Shown: positions 45,846 through 59,266 of the stretch, in pieces | Layout: every line of letters starts with the position of its first letter | Position numbering within the stretch: the stretch's first letter is position 1 | Made by a program: the position numbers and the translations under genes | Notes under the pieces: model-generated | What the model saw: the letters and a program-made list of their open reading frames with translations, nothing else | The model's database searches: none | Told to the model about the DNA's origin: nothing | Assembly: GCF_000001735.4 (NCBI RefSeq) | Contig: NC_003070.9 | Location: 7,006,001-7,070,000, forward strand | Origin: Arabidopsis thaliana | Lineage: Eukaryota; Streptophyta; Magnoliopsida; Brassicales; Brassicaceae | Length of the DNA stretch: 64,000 nucleotides | Direction: 5' to 3'

Positions 45846-47588
45846 TCACCCTGTTGCCTTCTCCTCTAGTGTGGTCCTCTCTTCCATAGTCGTTCCTTCA
45901 GAGGTTTCATCATTCACCTTATCGACAACGAATAGCTCAGCATTGCCTTCATGGATATTTTCTTCAGAGGCTTCACCAATCTTCTTATAGACAATGACTT
46001 CATCCGGTTGGTATTCATTGCTTCGTAGATCAGGATAGTTTCTCTGGTTCAGAGAATGCAACCAAATCGCCACAGCTCCATCTTTTTCTTCAGCAGAGCC
46101 AATATGTGAATAAACATACTTCCATTTGAACTCTTCAGCTACTTCCTTGTACTCTTCCATTGACACCTCCTCATGACTGCCTTTAAACCTTTTGTTGTAA
46201 GACGTGAAGAAGCATTCATCAAGGTATAATCCAACTTCTGGCGCCATCGGTACATTTATTCTCACATCCCTGGTGAAGAGTTACCAATTCCATAATCAAT
46301 ACAAATCAAAACGACTCAAACAATTATATATTCAGGGAAATAATAAGAAACAAAAAGCTTACTTCTTGAAAGAAGCTTCGATCAGTGATTCAGGAGCATA
46401 GTTCCTCATGATAGCAACAGCAAGTCCAATCATTTTCCGGATTTGATGAAGCATGAAGCTCTGTCCAACAACTTCACATTTGACAAAATCTTTTCCATCG
46501 AGATTAATCACTGTGTTTGCATTGAAAGAGAGAATGTAACGATTCGCAGCTGGGTCTGCTGCTTTCGTTCTGGTGGTGAAGTTGTGGAAGTTATGTGAAC
46601 CAACATAATAGCTTAGTATTCTGTTAAACCTCTCCTTTTCCTTCTCTCCATAACAGAACTTGCTCTCGCTTTTAGTCATGTCTTCTCCTTCCCCATTGTT
46701 CATCTCTACCTTAGCCAAAGTATTCGATTCTTCCATACCCTCTGCTTTAGAGCTTAAAGCAGATACATCAGCCCCATCTAGAACTTCTGAGTTTAAGTTA
46801 TTTTCTGCACTAGGTACACTAGAGCTCAAAGTTTCACACTTGACATCAGCTCCTATTGCATCACAGGTGCTCGACGAAATGTCTGACTGAATCTCCAATG
46901 ATTTTGTATCACAACAATCAGTGTCTTTACCCATAACACCAAGTGGAATCTTATAGCCTTTCTCAGAGCACTCTACACATTTGACATATTCGTAACCTAA
47001 ATCCGTTCTAACCATCTCAGCTTCACCATGTACGCATGGATCCAAAGCAAAAACCGGGATTAGATACACATACCTCCTCCGATCACAGAATTTTTTGGAG
47101 CTAAACGACGGTGCAACACGCTTGTACCCAAACACACGAATCTGATCAGGGAGCTTCGAATTGAGCCGCTCCACAAATCCAGGCGGATCAACATAGAAAC
47201 GACCAGAAACCACTTGTCCCACCGCACTCACTCCTTTATCAGTTCTAGCGGATCGTGCCCATTCGTAATTTCTTGGTTTGTTCCGATCAGCATCAGGTAC
47301 TGCTCCGGCATGGAACAAAGCCTCTTCGAGCTCGCCTTCAATGGTTTTGGCGCCGGGATTCTTTTGCATTCCCTGATACCCTACTCCGCAGAACGCAAAC
47401 ACGATTGCGACTTTCCGGCGTCTGTATTTCGGCGCTCTACGCTCAGCGACATTGCTTCCGCCGGTGGTAACAGCCGAGGAATCAGTTTCCTGGCCGGTGG
47501 TCGAAATCTTGAGCTTCTTATGGTCTGGTTCTCTATCAGGAACATCGTCTCGAGGCAATTTCTCGATATCAGGCTCTTGATTCTCCAT
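45846..47588 (-). CDS. TruA-family tRNA pseudouridine synthase
   Basis: Two exons, 46363-47588 and 45846-46269, joined in frame: 549 residues. The catalytic aspartate is Asp117 in WARSARTDKGVSAVGQ. Further TruA landmarks are VAIVFAFCGVGYQGMQKNP, the FYVDPPGFVERLNSKLPDQI region, YYVGSHNFHNFTTR and SFMLHQIRKMIGLAVAIMRN. An acidic, Ser-rich insert of about 120 residues separates the two halves of the core, as in eukaryotic Pus1-type enzymes. It isomerises uridine in tRNA. The start is the ATG at 47586-47588; the codons just upstream in frame are GTG, not ATG. A piece of exon 2 with its 3' flank is duplicated at 20106-20728. Genome order suggests At1g20370. Confidence 0.93.
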
Positions 47589-50109
47589 TTTCACCACTGA
47601 GTGTAGTTCTTTGCTACGATTAACGGATTAAGTTTAGTTCTGTACCCTCAGAGAACCCTAGTCCTTGGCTTAGATGACGAACGAGTTCCTTCTCTACGAC
47701 GTCGTATTACAATTAAAGCGCAATTAATAACTGGGGCTTATAAGGTATAATATCCATTTATTATCCTGAGTAATATTGGGCCTTTAAGCCCAAATAATTT
47801 TAAAACAATCGACACCTAAGTTATTTGAGTTCATAATATTTCTTTTTGTATAGACCGCACTATTTGTACCACTGATTAACCCATTTGACATTTGTTGGGA
47901 TTTTTCTCTCTAAAGTTTCCACTTATGCTTCACCAAATTTGTTGACCAAATTTCAGTTAGAATTTTTAAGTCGAAGCTTGAAATAGTTGCACTATCTATC
48001 TACCATCGTAGACATGACTCGTAGTTCGACCAGTTGCATTTTAGATGTTAGAAAATGAAAACATAATACAGGAGTAAAAGCCTAAAAGGGTAAAGGATAC
48101 CCAAAGGTAGGTGATGTGAATAATATATAGTCATGGGACTTCATGATTCATGTTTTGAAATCATATAGCAAAAAGCCAATCTTTTGTGACATCCTATCAC
48201 TTGACGTTCGACCCAACCCAACACTGTCTCTTCAACCCTTTATTTTCTACGTTTTTATGTTTCTGCAATCGTCATTCTATACGAATTGTATTTTTTTAAT
48301 AATAAATATGAATTAAAAATGTCAATAAATTCTCGGCAACTGCATAAAGAACAAATCAAGTTATTCATTAAATACCTTCTGCATCACGTGATATGCTGCC
48401 CTAAAAGATTTGTAATCATGGAATCCCACATAGATTTTCCCAAGTAAAAAAAAAAAAAAATCAACTTATTGTTTGTAGAATATGATCAACCACAAACATG
48501 TTGAACATACAAAAACAAAGAATTTGGATGCAAATATAACTATTTTGAAGTAACATGCCAATTGAGTAAAGTTTTCAAAATATATTTTTTCTGATTTTTT
48601 TTTTTTGTATGTAAGAAGTTTGCAATTGGACCGTAACAAGTTATTTTAAAATTTTCATAAATAAATTGGAGTATATAACAAATATACCATTGTAATCAAA
48701 TGTTCTTGCGGAGATTTGAATTAATACACACACAAAAAAATAATAGTACATGACGATAATGATGATGATATGCATGAGAGAGTGTCTACGCATGCACAAG
48801 GAAAAGGTGACAAGAAGGGAATAAATTTGCCAAAACATAATTATGATTTGCGCGGGCGACTTATAATTGTTCTTATTAGTATTTAATCCACTTTTTGCCA
48901 ACCTTTTTACCGCAATGTACCTAGTATATTGAATCGAAGAAATTGAACCTTTACTCCTACAGGATGTTTCAAGGTTTGAAGTATTACAAACAGTTTGCGT
49001 TGTCAAATTATAAATTTTCATAACAAGAAAGCTAGATATGATAAATTTAAGACTAGCTATTCTTTATATTGACCTGTAACCATACAAAAAAAAATAAAGA
49101 CTATATTTACATACAGTTAGATTCTCATATTCATGTGGTCCGATTTATGTCAATGTGGGACATTGGGTTTTTACGTTCAAAGTGCATAAAGTAAAGAAAT
49201 GAACATATAAATTTGACATCCACAACAATTATGTTGATGCTCTTATGGAAGTTTTGCTTGAAATCATTCTACCCGAAAATCACAGTCTCACTCACAATGA
49301 GGGACACATTGTCTTCAACAAACGATGGCTAAGTAGGTCAATAACGTAAAAAGATACCACATAATTTTTCAACGAGAGAATTTTATGGTTACATCGAAGC
49401 TCTACCTAAAATGTTTTATCAAAATTATGACAGCAACAAGATTGATTAATTCTTACTCGAGTTTTGATCATCGTGGTATCAGTTATTTGTGAGAAAGTTG
49501 AAGTTATCAAAACAATTACAATACAGTTTGTAATGTGAAGAAAATATTAGAACGTCATGAAGTAGATGATAGGCAAAAAAAGATTGCAAATCGAGTAGAA
49601 AAATTAAAACTTAAAAATTTGAATATTCGTTAGCAAGTAAAATATTTTATAGGAAATCATAATTTAACATTGCTTATGAAGTTTCATGTAACCGTTTGTA
49701 TTTGACTGATCCTAACTATTTTGTATGTAAACCGTATATAATAGTACTGATAAATAGAGAACGGTGTTAAAATTAAAAGAACACATTTTCACATTTGTTA
49801 ATTTTGTTTTTTGAATATAAAACTAAACCTTACAATACAGAAGTTGAATCCAATAGCCTGTAATGCTCTGGAAAGCAGAAATTTGAGACTTTTATTAAAT
49901 GGTTCAATCATAGCACTGACATCTTCACAATCCGACAAATCCGCTATATCAGTTTTTACTTTCATTATCATTGAATGCAAATAAATATCAAACCCATTGG
50001 CCATAAACCTAATGCATATATGTCAAAAATAAAATAAATGGGCAGACGATATTACTACGATGAGTCTATAACCTACTTCTACTTGAATGTTTTGTTTTTC
50101 AAATGGCCA

Positions 50110-50153
<44 letters not shown>

Positions 50154-51985
50154 CAAGTTATCGTAGTCGAATGAATCCGACAAAGTGCAAGCCGCGAAAC
50201 TTTCATCCTCGCTAATCCTAGTAAAAAAAGGAATTTGATTTAAATTTGGTTGTGAACGTTAAATATTTATTATAGAAAAAAAAGAACTTTAAATCTTTAT
50301 ATGAAAAATTATCAATGTTTAGAATTAACTCTTTTTTTGTCAGTTGTGAAAATTTGAGAGAGTATGAGGTGTTGACGGCCAAAAATAGGGGGTGGGTAGA
50401 TTTCAGGCAGTAAATAGTGAGGAAGTACGTATTATTATGAGTTGGTGCAATTAATATCTTGAAGGGGTCAGCTATTATTGTTCAAACGGATTTATGACAA
50501 TACTAACTCCACTTTTATGGAAGTTTGTTCCTTTTCTTCACTCAAAACTCAAAACTAAACAAAAAGTAGGGATTTGTCGAAGCAATTTTGTCTAGGAGCA
50601 TAAAGGTGATTATGAAGGTCGTGGGAGTGATGAGTGCGACATATCAATTGACTGTAGGGAAAGATGTTTAAATTCCTATTGCTAATCTATAATGTATCAA
50701 ACAATTATGTGTATTCCATTTATTGTAATATTAGAGACTGGCCATGTCAAGAAAAAGAGAGAAGTGATGAACCCTTTTTAACTCCAAAGATCTTAGTCTT
50801 ACTTTATTTAGCCCTTAGAGATAGTTGATGGGTTTAAGTCATATATGTTCAAACTTTAGACGTCTTACTTACTGTTGTTATTCATTTTTACCCCGAGCCT
50901 TGGATTCTGTAATCCACTGCCTCTAGTGGATTAGTAAATGGACCCATTAATTGGAAGTTGTCTCGCGCACCGTCGTATAAACCAGAAGTGAAGAAATTGT
51001 TATATTCACATCAACGTGATCATTCGAAATATTATACTATCATAACTATTTATTAAAAAACGCTGTCAACTATTAATAAATAAATTTAAAATTTAAATTC
51101 ATCATCCGTTTCTTTTTGCACTGATATAAATTTGCAACGTGTACGTGGACACTGGACTGATACAAATCGATCGGTACCGTAATTTGGGATTTTTACGTTA
51201 CTATTAATCATTTTAAATAATCTATTTATTAGTAACGGTTGTAGTGATCAACGTGACAACATGCATGGTGCATGCTTGTATACTAATATATATTTTTGTT
51301 AGTTCGTAACGTTTTTGTAGCTAATAAATATGAATATATGATAAATATATCAAGAAAGTTACATATGAACAACAAAAACAATCATTACAAGACGATCAAG
51401 TTCCAACAATTTTTTTTTTGTTTCTGCTCTTAACAATGAGTTGGTATAAAACGAGTACGAAAATTAACTTGCTGCAATTGTTTTCAGCCAAAAACAAAAC
51501 CCATTCTTAGTCTAGTACTATATCCTTAGAAATAAACTAAGTCATACGAAGAAAAATATGCAGAAGGTGATACTTTATTATTCAAATTACAAATGCTCTT
51601 TTATCAAAGAAATAAAAAATAATACAAAGTCTCATATTTATATTTTCTGTTGTTAGTTATTTATTTATTTATTTATTGTATTTTGGGTTATACTCTGTAG
51701 ATATTGGCCAACGTCAACGCTTCTTTATCCGGGGAAAAAGGCTGAGAAAATAAAGAAAAGCAAACGGAAACGGTAGGCGCAAAGATGAACCCCGTTGGAA
51801 AGTTTCTAACTATTTCTAGTGAGGTAATTAACAAAACAAAAACCCAAAAAAAAAACACTTCTTTTCTAATCTCTCTCTTCCACTTTTATGTGTTGATGTT
51901 GTTAGATCTGAGGTCTATTAAAATCCGAATCCTTTCAATCTCTTCTCTTATTCCATCACAATCATCTAGGGTTTTAAGCCAAGCT
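47589..51985. other. Long intergenic region upstream of MIR394A
   Basis: About 4.4 kb without a supported protein gene. The left end is the promoter of the pseudouridine synthase gene; most of the rest probably includes regulatory DNA of the miR394 gene, whose expression is tightly patterned. A 37-base A run lies at 50115-50151 and an (ATTT)n run near 51655-51677. No transposon termini were recognised. Confidence 0.4.
50115..50151 (+). repeat. Poly(A) run of 37
   Basis: Uninterrupted A homopolymer. No LINE or SINE body or target duplication was recognised beside it, so a retroposon origin is not supported. Confidence 0.9.
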
Positions 51986-51991
51986 TATATA
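51986..51991 (+). promoter_or_regulatory. Probable TATA box of MIR394A
   Basis: TATATA in the context 'aagcttatatagcccg', about 190 bp before the hairpin. A start near 52017 would leave a normal leader for a plant primary miRNA transcript. Confidence 0.5.
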
Positions 51992-52173
51992 GCCCGTCAT
52001 AAAGAGAACTCATCTGCCTCTCTCTCAATACCAATAAATATCACCACCGTCCTTCTCTCCTATCACTATTCAATCTATCGCAAACTCCTTTATGTCTCTC
52101 CAATTTTATGAGAGGGTTTCCTTCAAGAACACAGTAAAATAGATTGGATCTTTAAACTTTTGTTCCTTTTCAT

Positions 52174-52330
52174 GAGGGTTTGACAAAGATTTTCTTACAG
52201 TCATCTTTGGCATTCTGTCCACCTCCTTCTATACATATATGCATGTGTATATATATATGCGTTTCGTGTGAAAGAAGGAGGTGGGTATACTGCCAATAGA
52301 GATCTGTTAGGGCTTCTTCGTAAAACCCTC
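52174..52330 (+). ncRNA. MIR394A: MIR394 precursor hairpin
   Basis: The 5' arm holds the exact mature miR394 sequence TTGGCATTCTGTCCACCTCC at 52207-52226. The 3' arm holds GGAGGTGGGTATACTGCCAA at 52277-52296, which pairs with it with two mismatches and two G-U pairs. Pairing continues below the duplex (taacagatct region with ttacagtcat) and closes with GAGGGTTT (52174-52181) against AAACCCTC (52323-52330). The loop is an AU-rich TATA/CATG stretch. miR394 silences the F-box gene LCR, which controls stem-cell competence in the shoot apex and leaf shape. The choice of MIR394A over B rests on genome order. Confidence 0.95.
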
Positions 52331-55300
52331 TTGATCTATATACAAGTTTATCAATGTCTTGAATTTGACGATCTTGATTTGTTTCTTGGCGATGAAGAGC
52401 CTCGATCTAGGGTAATTTTACGATTAACCATTTTCTTGATTCTCACATCTTTGATTCTCTCGATTCTTTTTGTTTGATTTCATATATAAAGTTCGTTTCT
52501 AATATTGATCCTTCACTGTTTCTTTATGTTGAGCTCTTCATTTCGTTTCTTGATTATGTTACATGTTTTTTTTTTTTTTTTTTAAAGCCATGTATAACCT
52601 TCGATTTTCCTCATTTATAGTGTGTAGCCTTTGGACTATATGGTCTTCTAGAAAAAGGTAAACCAGTAAGAAAAAGAGAAGGACCCAGAATTTCAAAAAG
52701 GTAACAAAGGTTTTGTTTTACTTTGAGAAATGGTAATGTGGGAAAGGAGACGCATCTTGTTTTGAAGTCCACGATGTTATTATGATGTTCCCTTATTCTA
52801 TATGAAGTTGAAGAAACAGTAGTAGAGATTACGTGTACTCCTTCATTTGGTATCATTTCTGACCTATTTACACAAAGATCATAAATTACTTGCTTTATTT
52901 TGAGTATGAATTGAAAATAATTCATATATGTTTTGAGTTTCCACGAAGATTTGTTCGTTGATCATAGTTATTTGGGTATGCATGTATCACATTTTATGAT
53001 AGTTAATTACTATTCTGGTTAGTAAATGGTGGTTATCACTTATCAGTGCTTTAAGTTTGGCATTTGATCTGGTTTTACGTTAGTACTTAGAAAATTATTA
53101 GATCATAAATCTGAACACTTTGTATTTCGATAATGTTCGAAGTATATAATCAGCTGCGCATGCAAGAAAAAAAATGTTCTAAGTAACTAAGTTAGGAGCT
53201 TTCCAATTAATAAGATAATTATGTTCTCCAGATCAATAAATATACTCACATATATATCTGATGTTTTATCCTATATATCAAGGAACGAAGAGTTGCTATA
53301 GTTTAATTTGCATGAAGCTCCAATATATGAGAGAGATTCTGTTATCATAATGTTTTCATTTGGCACGAAGGTTTGTGAATACCCAGAGCCTATAGAAATT
53401 CGTACATAATCAGAGGATGATACTCTCTCGGTCTCTCCCACTTGATCAAGGAATAGGTGAAGAATGCTGTGATAATATCATAAAGGATACTCACTTATCA
53501 AGCCACATAATCCCAAATTATTAATGTTTGTTGTCTCATGACTCTCATCTTTTCTACAAATGTTGTAAATGGGTATTATGTAATGTATTCAACAATCTCA
53601 CGATTTGTGACTTGTGAGGGACAACAGTTTGGATTTAATGAATATTCATGAATTATAGGGTTTACATAAAAGATTTTGGTAACCGTTCGATGATTTTCAA
53701 AGTCTTGTAAAGTTTGCTCTACATAATACTTCCACCTCTCTAGACGTTTTCTTAAGATGAAATCCGGGTTGCTACAGTTTTTGATACTAGTATTAATTAA
53801 AGTTTAAAATTCTCCTGACTGAAAAAAGTACTCAGTTTTAGCTATTACAACATTCTTAAATATAGACGAAAAACAAAACCAAAAAGAAATTAAGTTAAAG
53901 GCCACAATGTTAATCTGTGCATGAGATATTAATGCATTAGTTTTCATTCTAGACTTCTAGTTGAGTTGATTAAAAAATAATAATGAAAATTTGGTTTTAG
54001 AAAAGGTTATCGACTCTATCTATAATCTACAATAACTCATTTGTGGACTATCAAATTAAACTTCGTTGCGGCCTTGCGGGAGCAATCAAGCTTACATAGT
54101 TACATGGTTATCCGGAAAATGGGCTTCAATCAGGTATTATGTATGGGCTTCAAGCCCGACATACATACGCATCCTGATGAGTGATGACTGTACTATTCTA
54201 ATTTTGTTGTTGTTGGGAATCATAGTTTGGTATATATCAGAAACTCTATTCATTATCCATAGGCTAGTAATGGTGTTATTTTAATAATGAAAATGGTTTT
54301 TAATAAATTTATTTCATTCAGAACAGTAATAATGGTTAGATATAAGAATTTGGTTGTCAGAATATTAGTTGTGCTAACTTTTTACAAAAATATTGTCCCA
54401 TTCTTAATGTGTAATGGATGCCATGTATAACAACATTATTCTACATGCATTTATACTTTAATTCGATTTTTGTATACAAGAAGTACGAAAAGTATTCAAT
54501 AAAGCATCAGAGGATATGCGAATCTATCACACGTGAAACTAAATTTGTCTTATCTGATGAATTTAGTGACTCTTAAGAAAAACTTGAAATACAAAAACAA
54601 ATAAAAGTAGCTTACGAGACTATATCACTCGCCCACTCATCTAACATTATTTGAGATTGAAATCGCTTTATAGATTACTGGCTTAGACAAACATCAGTTA
54701 AGTGTATATATACTTGTGATTTATCATATGAGAAAAGAGAACAAACAAAACAACCATTTCCCCAAATTATACGATATAAAACTGAATAAATTTTTAGTTT
54801 TCCCCAAAAGAAACTGTGGATCGAATCAATAATAAAATAACCGATACAAAAATGGAAACCATTTAAAGATTACACAATGGACTAGTCTATAATAATGGGA
54901 TTGGGGCGGCTAAACATAGCATAATATGGTTGAATGAATTTACTTTCTATTATAGTAGCAGGTTTCGGCTGACTCACTCTCACGACGATCATGGATTCGC
55001 TAGCTAGCTGGTTACCACATCCGTTGACTAGTCAACTGTGTTGACAGATGTTTTAGTTGGTTTTAGAGTCACCAGAAATCAAAGTGAAAAAAACCAATTT
55101 CTTTAACGACATAATATTAACTTTTACGTTTTAAGTCCTCTCTTATCCTTTTTTAAAAGTCCTATTTTAAGTACTTTCTATAATAGAATCTTCAAATTAT
55201 CAAATACATTCTCTATACATGAATTTTTTTTGGTAATACAAGAAATCAACAATATCATACGAAACACAAATTTTATTTTCTTTGTACGAAACAAATGGAA

Positions 55301-55539
55301 GAATACAAGTATAGAAAATAAAATAAAAAGTGAAGATGCCATTTTGGTTTGAAAAACAAAAATGGTCCAAAAAAGAAGGTTAGTGTAAATTACAAAACTG
55401 ATTAAAAATGGCAACATAACAAAACAATGTCGACAGATGCACGAAACTATTTCGACATAACGAGAGACTCAATGCATATCTGTCACGCGCGCTCTTAATT
55501 TCCATTTCTCCATGTTTCCTTTTTTTTTTTTAATGTCCC
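52331..55539. other. Intergenic spacer
   Basis: 3.2 kb between MIR394A and the prolyl oligopeptidase gene. The first several hundred bases are likely 3' primary-transcript or intron sequence of the miRNA gene. No protein gene, tRNA or transposon end was recognised. Confidence 0.4.
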
Positions 55540-55547
55540 TATAAATA
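55540..55547 (+). promoter_or_regulatory. TATA box of the prolyl oligopeptidase gene
   Basis: TATAAATA, 118 bp upstream of the start codon, in a pyrimidine-rich surrounding. Confidence 0.65.
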
Positions 55548-55664
55548 CCCTATCAACACGGGTTATTATTTTTTCCGTTAGACTCCACAAAACTTAACGC
55601 CAACTACTTCGTCAAGTCTTTTTAGGTTTTCTTGTCGGAAATTTAAGGTTAGCTAATAGATAGA

Positions 55665-58600
55665 ATGGGATCTCTCCCTGCGTTTGAAGAGCGGTTGCAG
55701 TATCCAACGGCGAGGCGTGATGAGTCCGTCGTTGAAGATTATCACGGCGTTAAAGTCTCCGATCCTTACCGCTGGTAAAAAGCGTTTACGTTCTCAGCTG
55801 TAACTAGCTACACTTGTTTGTTTGTTTGTTTTGTATGATAACGTTGTTGACATGTTGGTTGAGTTGACGGAGATTTTTATTACCGGAGAGCTTTCTGAAA
55901 TTTCTGCTGTTTTATCGTAATGAAAGATTTTTAGCTCATGACCAATAGCATAACGAGCCTTTTTTGGACCAGCTCTATCGATTTTTTTTTGGCCCATTAT
56001 TGATCTTACTGGACCAGTAGGCTAATTTCTGGACCAATTTTTGTTTGTTTGCTCATTAACTTTTTTGTGTCCCGGTTTGGTACAATCGTATATTGGTTTG
56101 GTTAGAATTCAGTTTAAGATAATTGATTCGGTTCTCTTGGTAGGTTGGAAGATCCTGACGCTGAAGAAGTGAAAGAATTTGTAGAGAAGCAAGTGCAATT
56201 GTCAGATTCAGTGCTCAAAAGTTGCGAAACGAAGGAAAAGCTTCATGACAAATTCACAAAGTTTATTGATTATCCTCGTTTCGATACGCCCTTTAAGCGA
56301 GGGAACAGCTACTTTTACTTCCATAACTCAGGTCTTCAAGCTCAGAGTGTGCTTCATGTTCAGGTAATTTGAAGCAGAGTATAATCTTCTTTAAGTGGGT
56401 TTTTGATTTGAATTTTTTTTTTTTTTCATTTGAAGGATGATTTGGAGTCTGAAGCAGAGATCTTGCTTGATCCTAATACTCTTAGTGATGATGGAACAGT
56501 TTCTTTAAACACTTTATCTATTAGTGAGGATGCTAAGTATTTGGCTTATGGCCTTAGCTCTAGTGGTAGTGATTGGGTTACTATTAAAGTGATGAAGATT
56601 GAAGATAAGAAAGTGGAACCTGATTCTTTATCTTGGGTAAGGCGTCTTCAAGTTGAATTACTCGTTAGTTTGAAGTTTCATTATTGACATTGACATGAAA
56701 CTTGTTCTGAAATCAGGTTAAGTTTAGTGGGATCACATGGACACATGATGGGAAAGGTTTTTTCTACAGTCGCTATCCAGCTCCACGGTGAGTCTTTGGT
56801 TTAACTAACTGTGAAACTTTTTGGTGTAAAAGCTGAGGAATTTGTTTCAAAAGTTTGAGTTTTTATTACTGTTTTCTGATTTTGGTTTTGTTTCTGTAGA
56901 GAGGGAGAGAAGATAGATGCTGGTACAGAGACTAATTCTAACCTTTACCATGAGTTATACTACCATTTCCTTGGGACTGATCAATCCGAAGATGTTTTGT
57001 GTTGGAGAGACCAAGATAATCCCAAACATATGTTCGGATCCAAAGTCACTGATGATGGGAAGGTAAAAGCTAGCTCTTTTCTCATTTCTCTTGGTGATGG
57101 TTTCACTTAAAGTTAGTCTTATGATGCAGAAAGTCTAAGATTTGGGTTTGAGTTTTGATCCAACCATTATGTTATTTTTTCCTTTCCAATGCAGTACTTA
57201 ATCATGTCAATTGAAGAAGGTTGTGACCCTGTAAACAAGGTTTATCATTGTGATCTCTCATTACTTCCTAAAGGTCTAGAAGGTTTTAGAGGAAGCAACA
57301 CTTTACTTCCATTTGTTAAGCTTATTGACACTTTTGACGCACAATACATTGCTATCGCAAACGACGAGACATTGTTTACTTTCTTAACCAACAAAGATGC
57401 CCCAAAGTACAAAGTAGTTCGGGTTGACTTGAAGGAACCGAGCAGTTGGACTGATGTTATCGCTGAACATGAAAAGGATGTTCTCTCAACAGCTTCTGCA
57501 GTTAATGGAGACCAACTGGTTGTTAGCTACATGAGTGATGTAAAACACATCCTGCAGATTAGGGACTTGAAATCCGGTTCCTTGCTTCATGGATTACCTG
57601 TAGATATTGGCTCGGTATGTGGAGTTTTTGCTCGGCGTAAAGACACCACGTTTTTCTTTAGGTTCACAAGCTTCCTTACACCTGGCGTCATTTACATATG
57701 TGACTTATCCCATGAAGCTCCAGAAGTAACGGTATTTCGTGAAATCGGTGTACCTGGATTCGATAGAACTGCATTTCAAGTCACTCAGGTATGTATATGC
57801 TTTCTCCATTACAAAGTACTGAATCTGCAATACAAACATTATTTTTGAGTTCCTATTTTCATGATTATGTTTTATAGGTCTTTTATCCGAGTAAGGACGG
57901 AACAGATATACCGATGTTTATAGTGGCTAGAAAAGATATAAAGCTAGATGGATCACACCCATGTTTGCTCTATGCATATGGAGGGTTTAGCATAAGCATG
58001 ACGCCGTTTTTCAGCGCGACCCGTATTGTGCTTGGTAGGCATCTTGGTACCGTGTTCTGTTTTGCAAACATCCGTGGTGGTGGTGAGTATGGTGAGGAAT
58101 GGCATAAATCTGGTGCTCTTGCCAATAAGCAGAATTGCTTCGATGATTTCATCTCCGGGGCTGAGTATCTGGTTTCAGCTGGTTATACACAACCGAGGAA
58201 ACTTTGTATCGAAGGTGGTAGTAACGGTGGTATTCTAGTAGGGGCTTGCATTAATCAGGTAAACAGAGTAGTAAATATTTAGCTCATGAAAATAGCAATC
58301 ACATAGTTACATAATAAAAAATTTACACCTTTTACTGCAGAGACCGGATCTCTTTGGGTGTGCTCTGGCTCATGTTGGGGTCATGGACATGCTCCGGTTT
58401 CACAAGTTTACCATAGGACATGCTTGGACTTCTGAATTTGGTTGTTCTGACAAGGAAGAGGAGTTCCATTGGCTGATAAAGTAAGTCTTTTATTTAGGAT
58501 CACCATAAAGCTTCTCTCTTTTGGTAGATTTATCTGATGGTTTTAATCTGTAAAAATAAGGTATTCGCCTCTGCATAATGTGAAGAGGCCATGGGAACAG

Positions 58601-59047
58601 AAGACAGATCTGTTTTTTCAGTACCCATCAACCATGTTGTTAACTGCTGATCATGACGATAGAGTCGTCCCACTTCATTCTTACAAGTTGCTTGCGGTTG
58701 GTCTCTCAACCTCTTGTTTGCATTTTGTATCTTCCTCTTCTTCTTCTTCATCTTCCATTGAAACCCGATTTCGCTTTCGCAGACAATGCAATATGAATTA
58801 GGTTTGAGTTTAGAGAATAGTCCACAGACGAACCCTATAATTGCTCGAATAGAAGTAAAAGCCGGGCATGGAGCAGGACGTCCAACGCAAAAGATGGTAA
58901 CTATCTAAACATAAGACTTCTCTGTTAAATGTTTTTGTACAATATAAATGCTTGGAGTGTAATGTTTGTGAGCTGCAACAGATTGATGAAGCGGCTGATA
59001 GATATTCGTTCATGGCGAAGATGGTGGATGCTTCATGGATCGACTAG
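55665..59047 (+). CDS. Prolyl oligopeptidase (serine peptidase family S9A)
   Basis: Eleven exons: 55665-55774, 56144-56363, 56436-56636, 56717-56787, 56900-57062, 57195-57788, 57878-58258, 58341-58480, 58561-58696, 58783-58896 and 58982-59047. They sum to 2196 bp, 731 residues, the usual size. The N-terminus [20 protein letters not shown] is the family start; a beta-propeller follows, then the alpha/beta hydrolase domain. The catalytic triad is visible: Ser568 (EGGSNGG), Asp within [12 protein letters not shown] (657-660) and His701 (KAGHGAG). The cytosolic enzyme cleaves short peptides after proline. No signal or transit sequence is apparent. Genome order suggests At1g20380. Confidence 0.95.
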
Positions 59048-59266
59048 AATTTACACAAAGAGATTAGCTTTTCTTTCTTGTTATGTTTTAGAGAGAGCTA
59101 CTATATTATAATTATACAGTCCCTCCTCTTTTATAAAGAAAATGTACTAGAGTAAAAGTATCTTTGAGTTTTAATCTAATCTCTAAATCCACGATATTAT
59201 TGTCCAAGAGATTCAAAATCGTATGCATATGCGACATGGAAACTGTGTAGTTTATCGGAAACAACC

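Noticed and set aside
48641-49021. 126-codon minus-strand frame
   Set aside because: Low-complexity, AT-driven hydrophobic residues with no recognisable motif or splice context.
49798-50004. 67-codon minus-strand frame (MANGFDIYLHSMIMKVKTDI)
   Set aside because: Short, isolated and of unknown family. Composition alone does not support a gene.
50115-50151. Retroposon tail
   Set aside because: Only the A run is present, with no element body or target duplication.
51785-52111. 108-codon plus-strand frame before the miR394 hairpin
   Set aside because: It overlaps the miRNA promoter and leader, and its composition is not protein-like.
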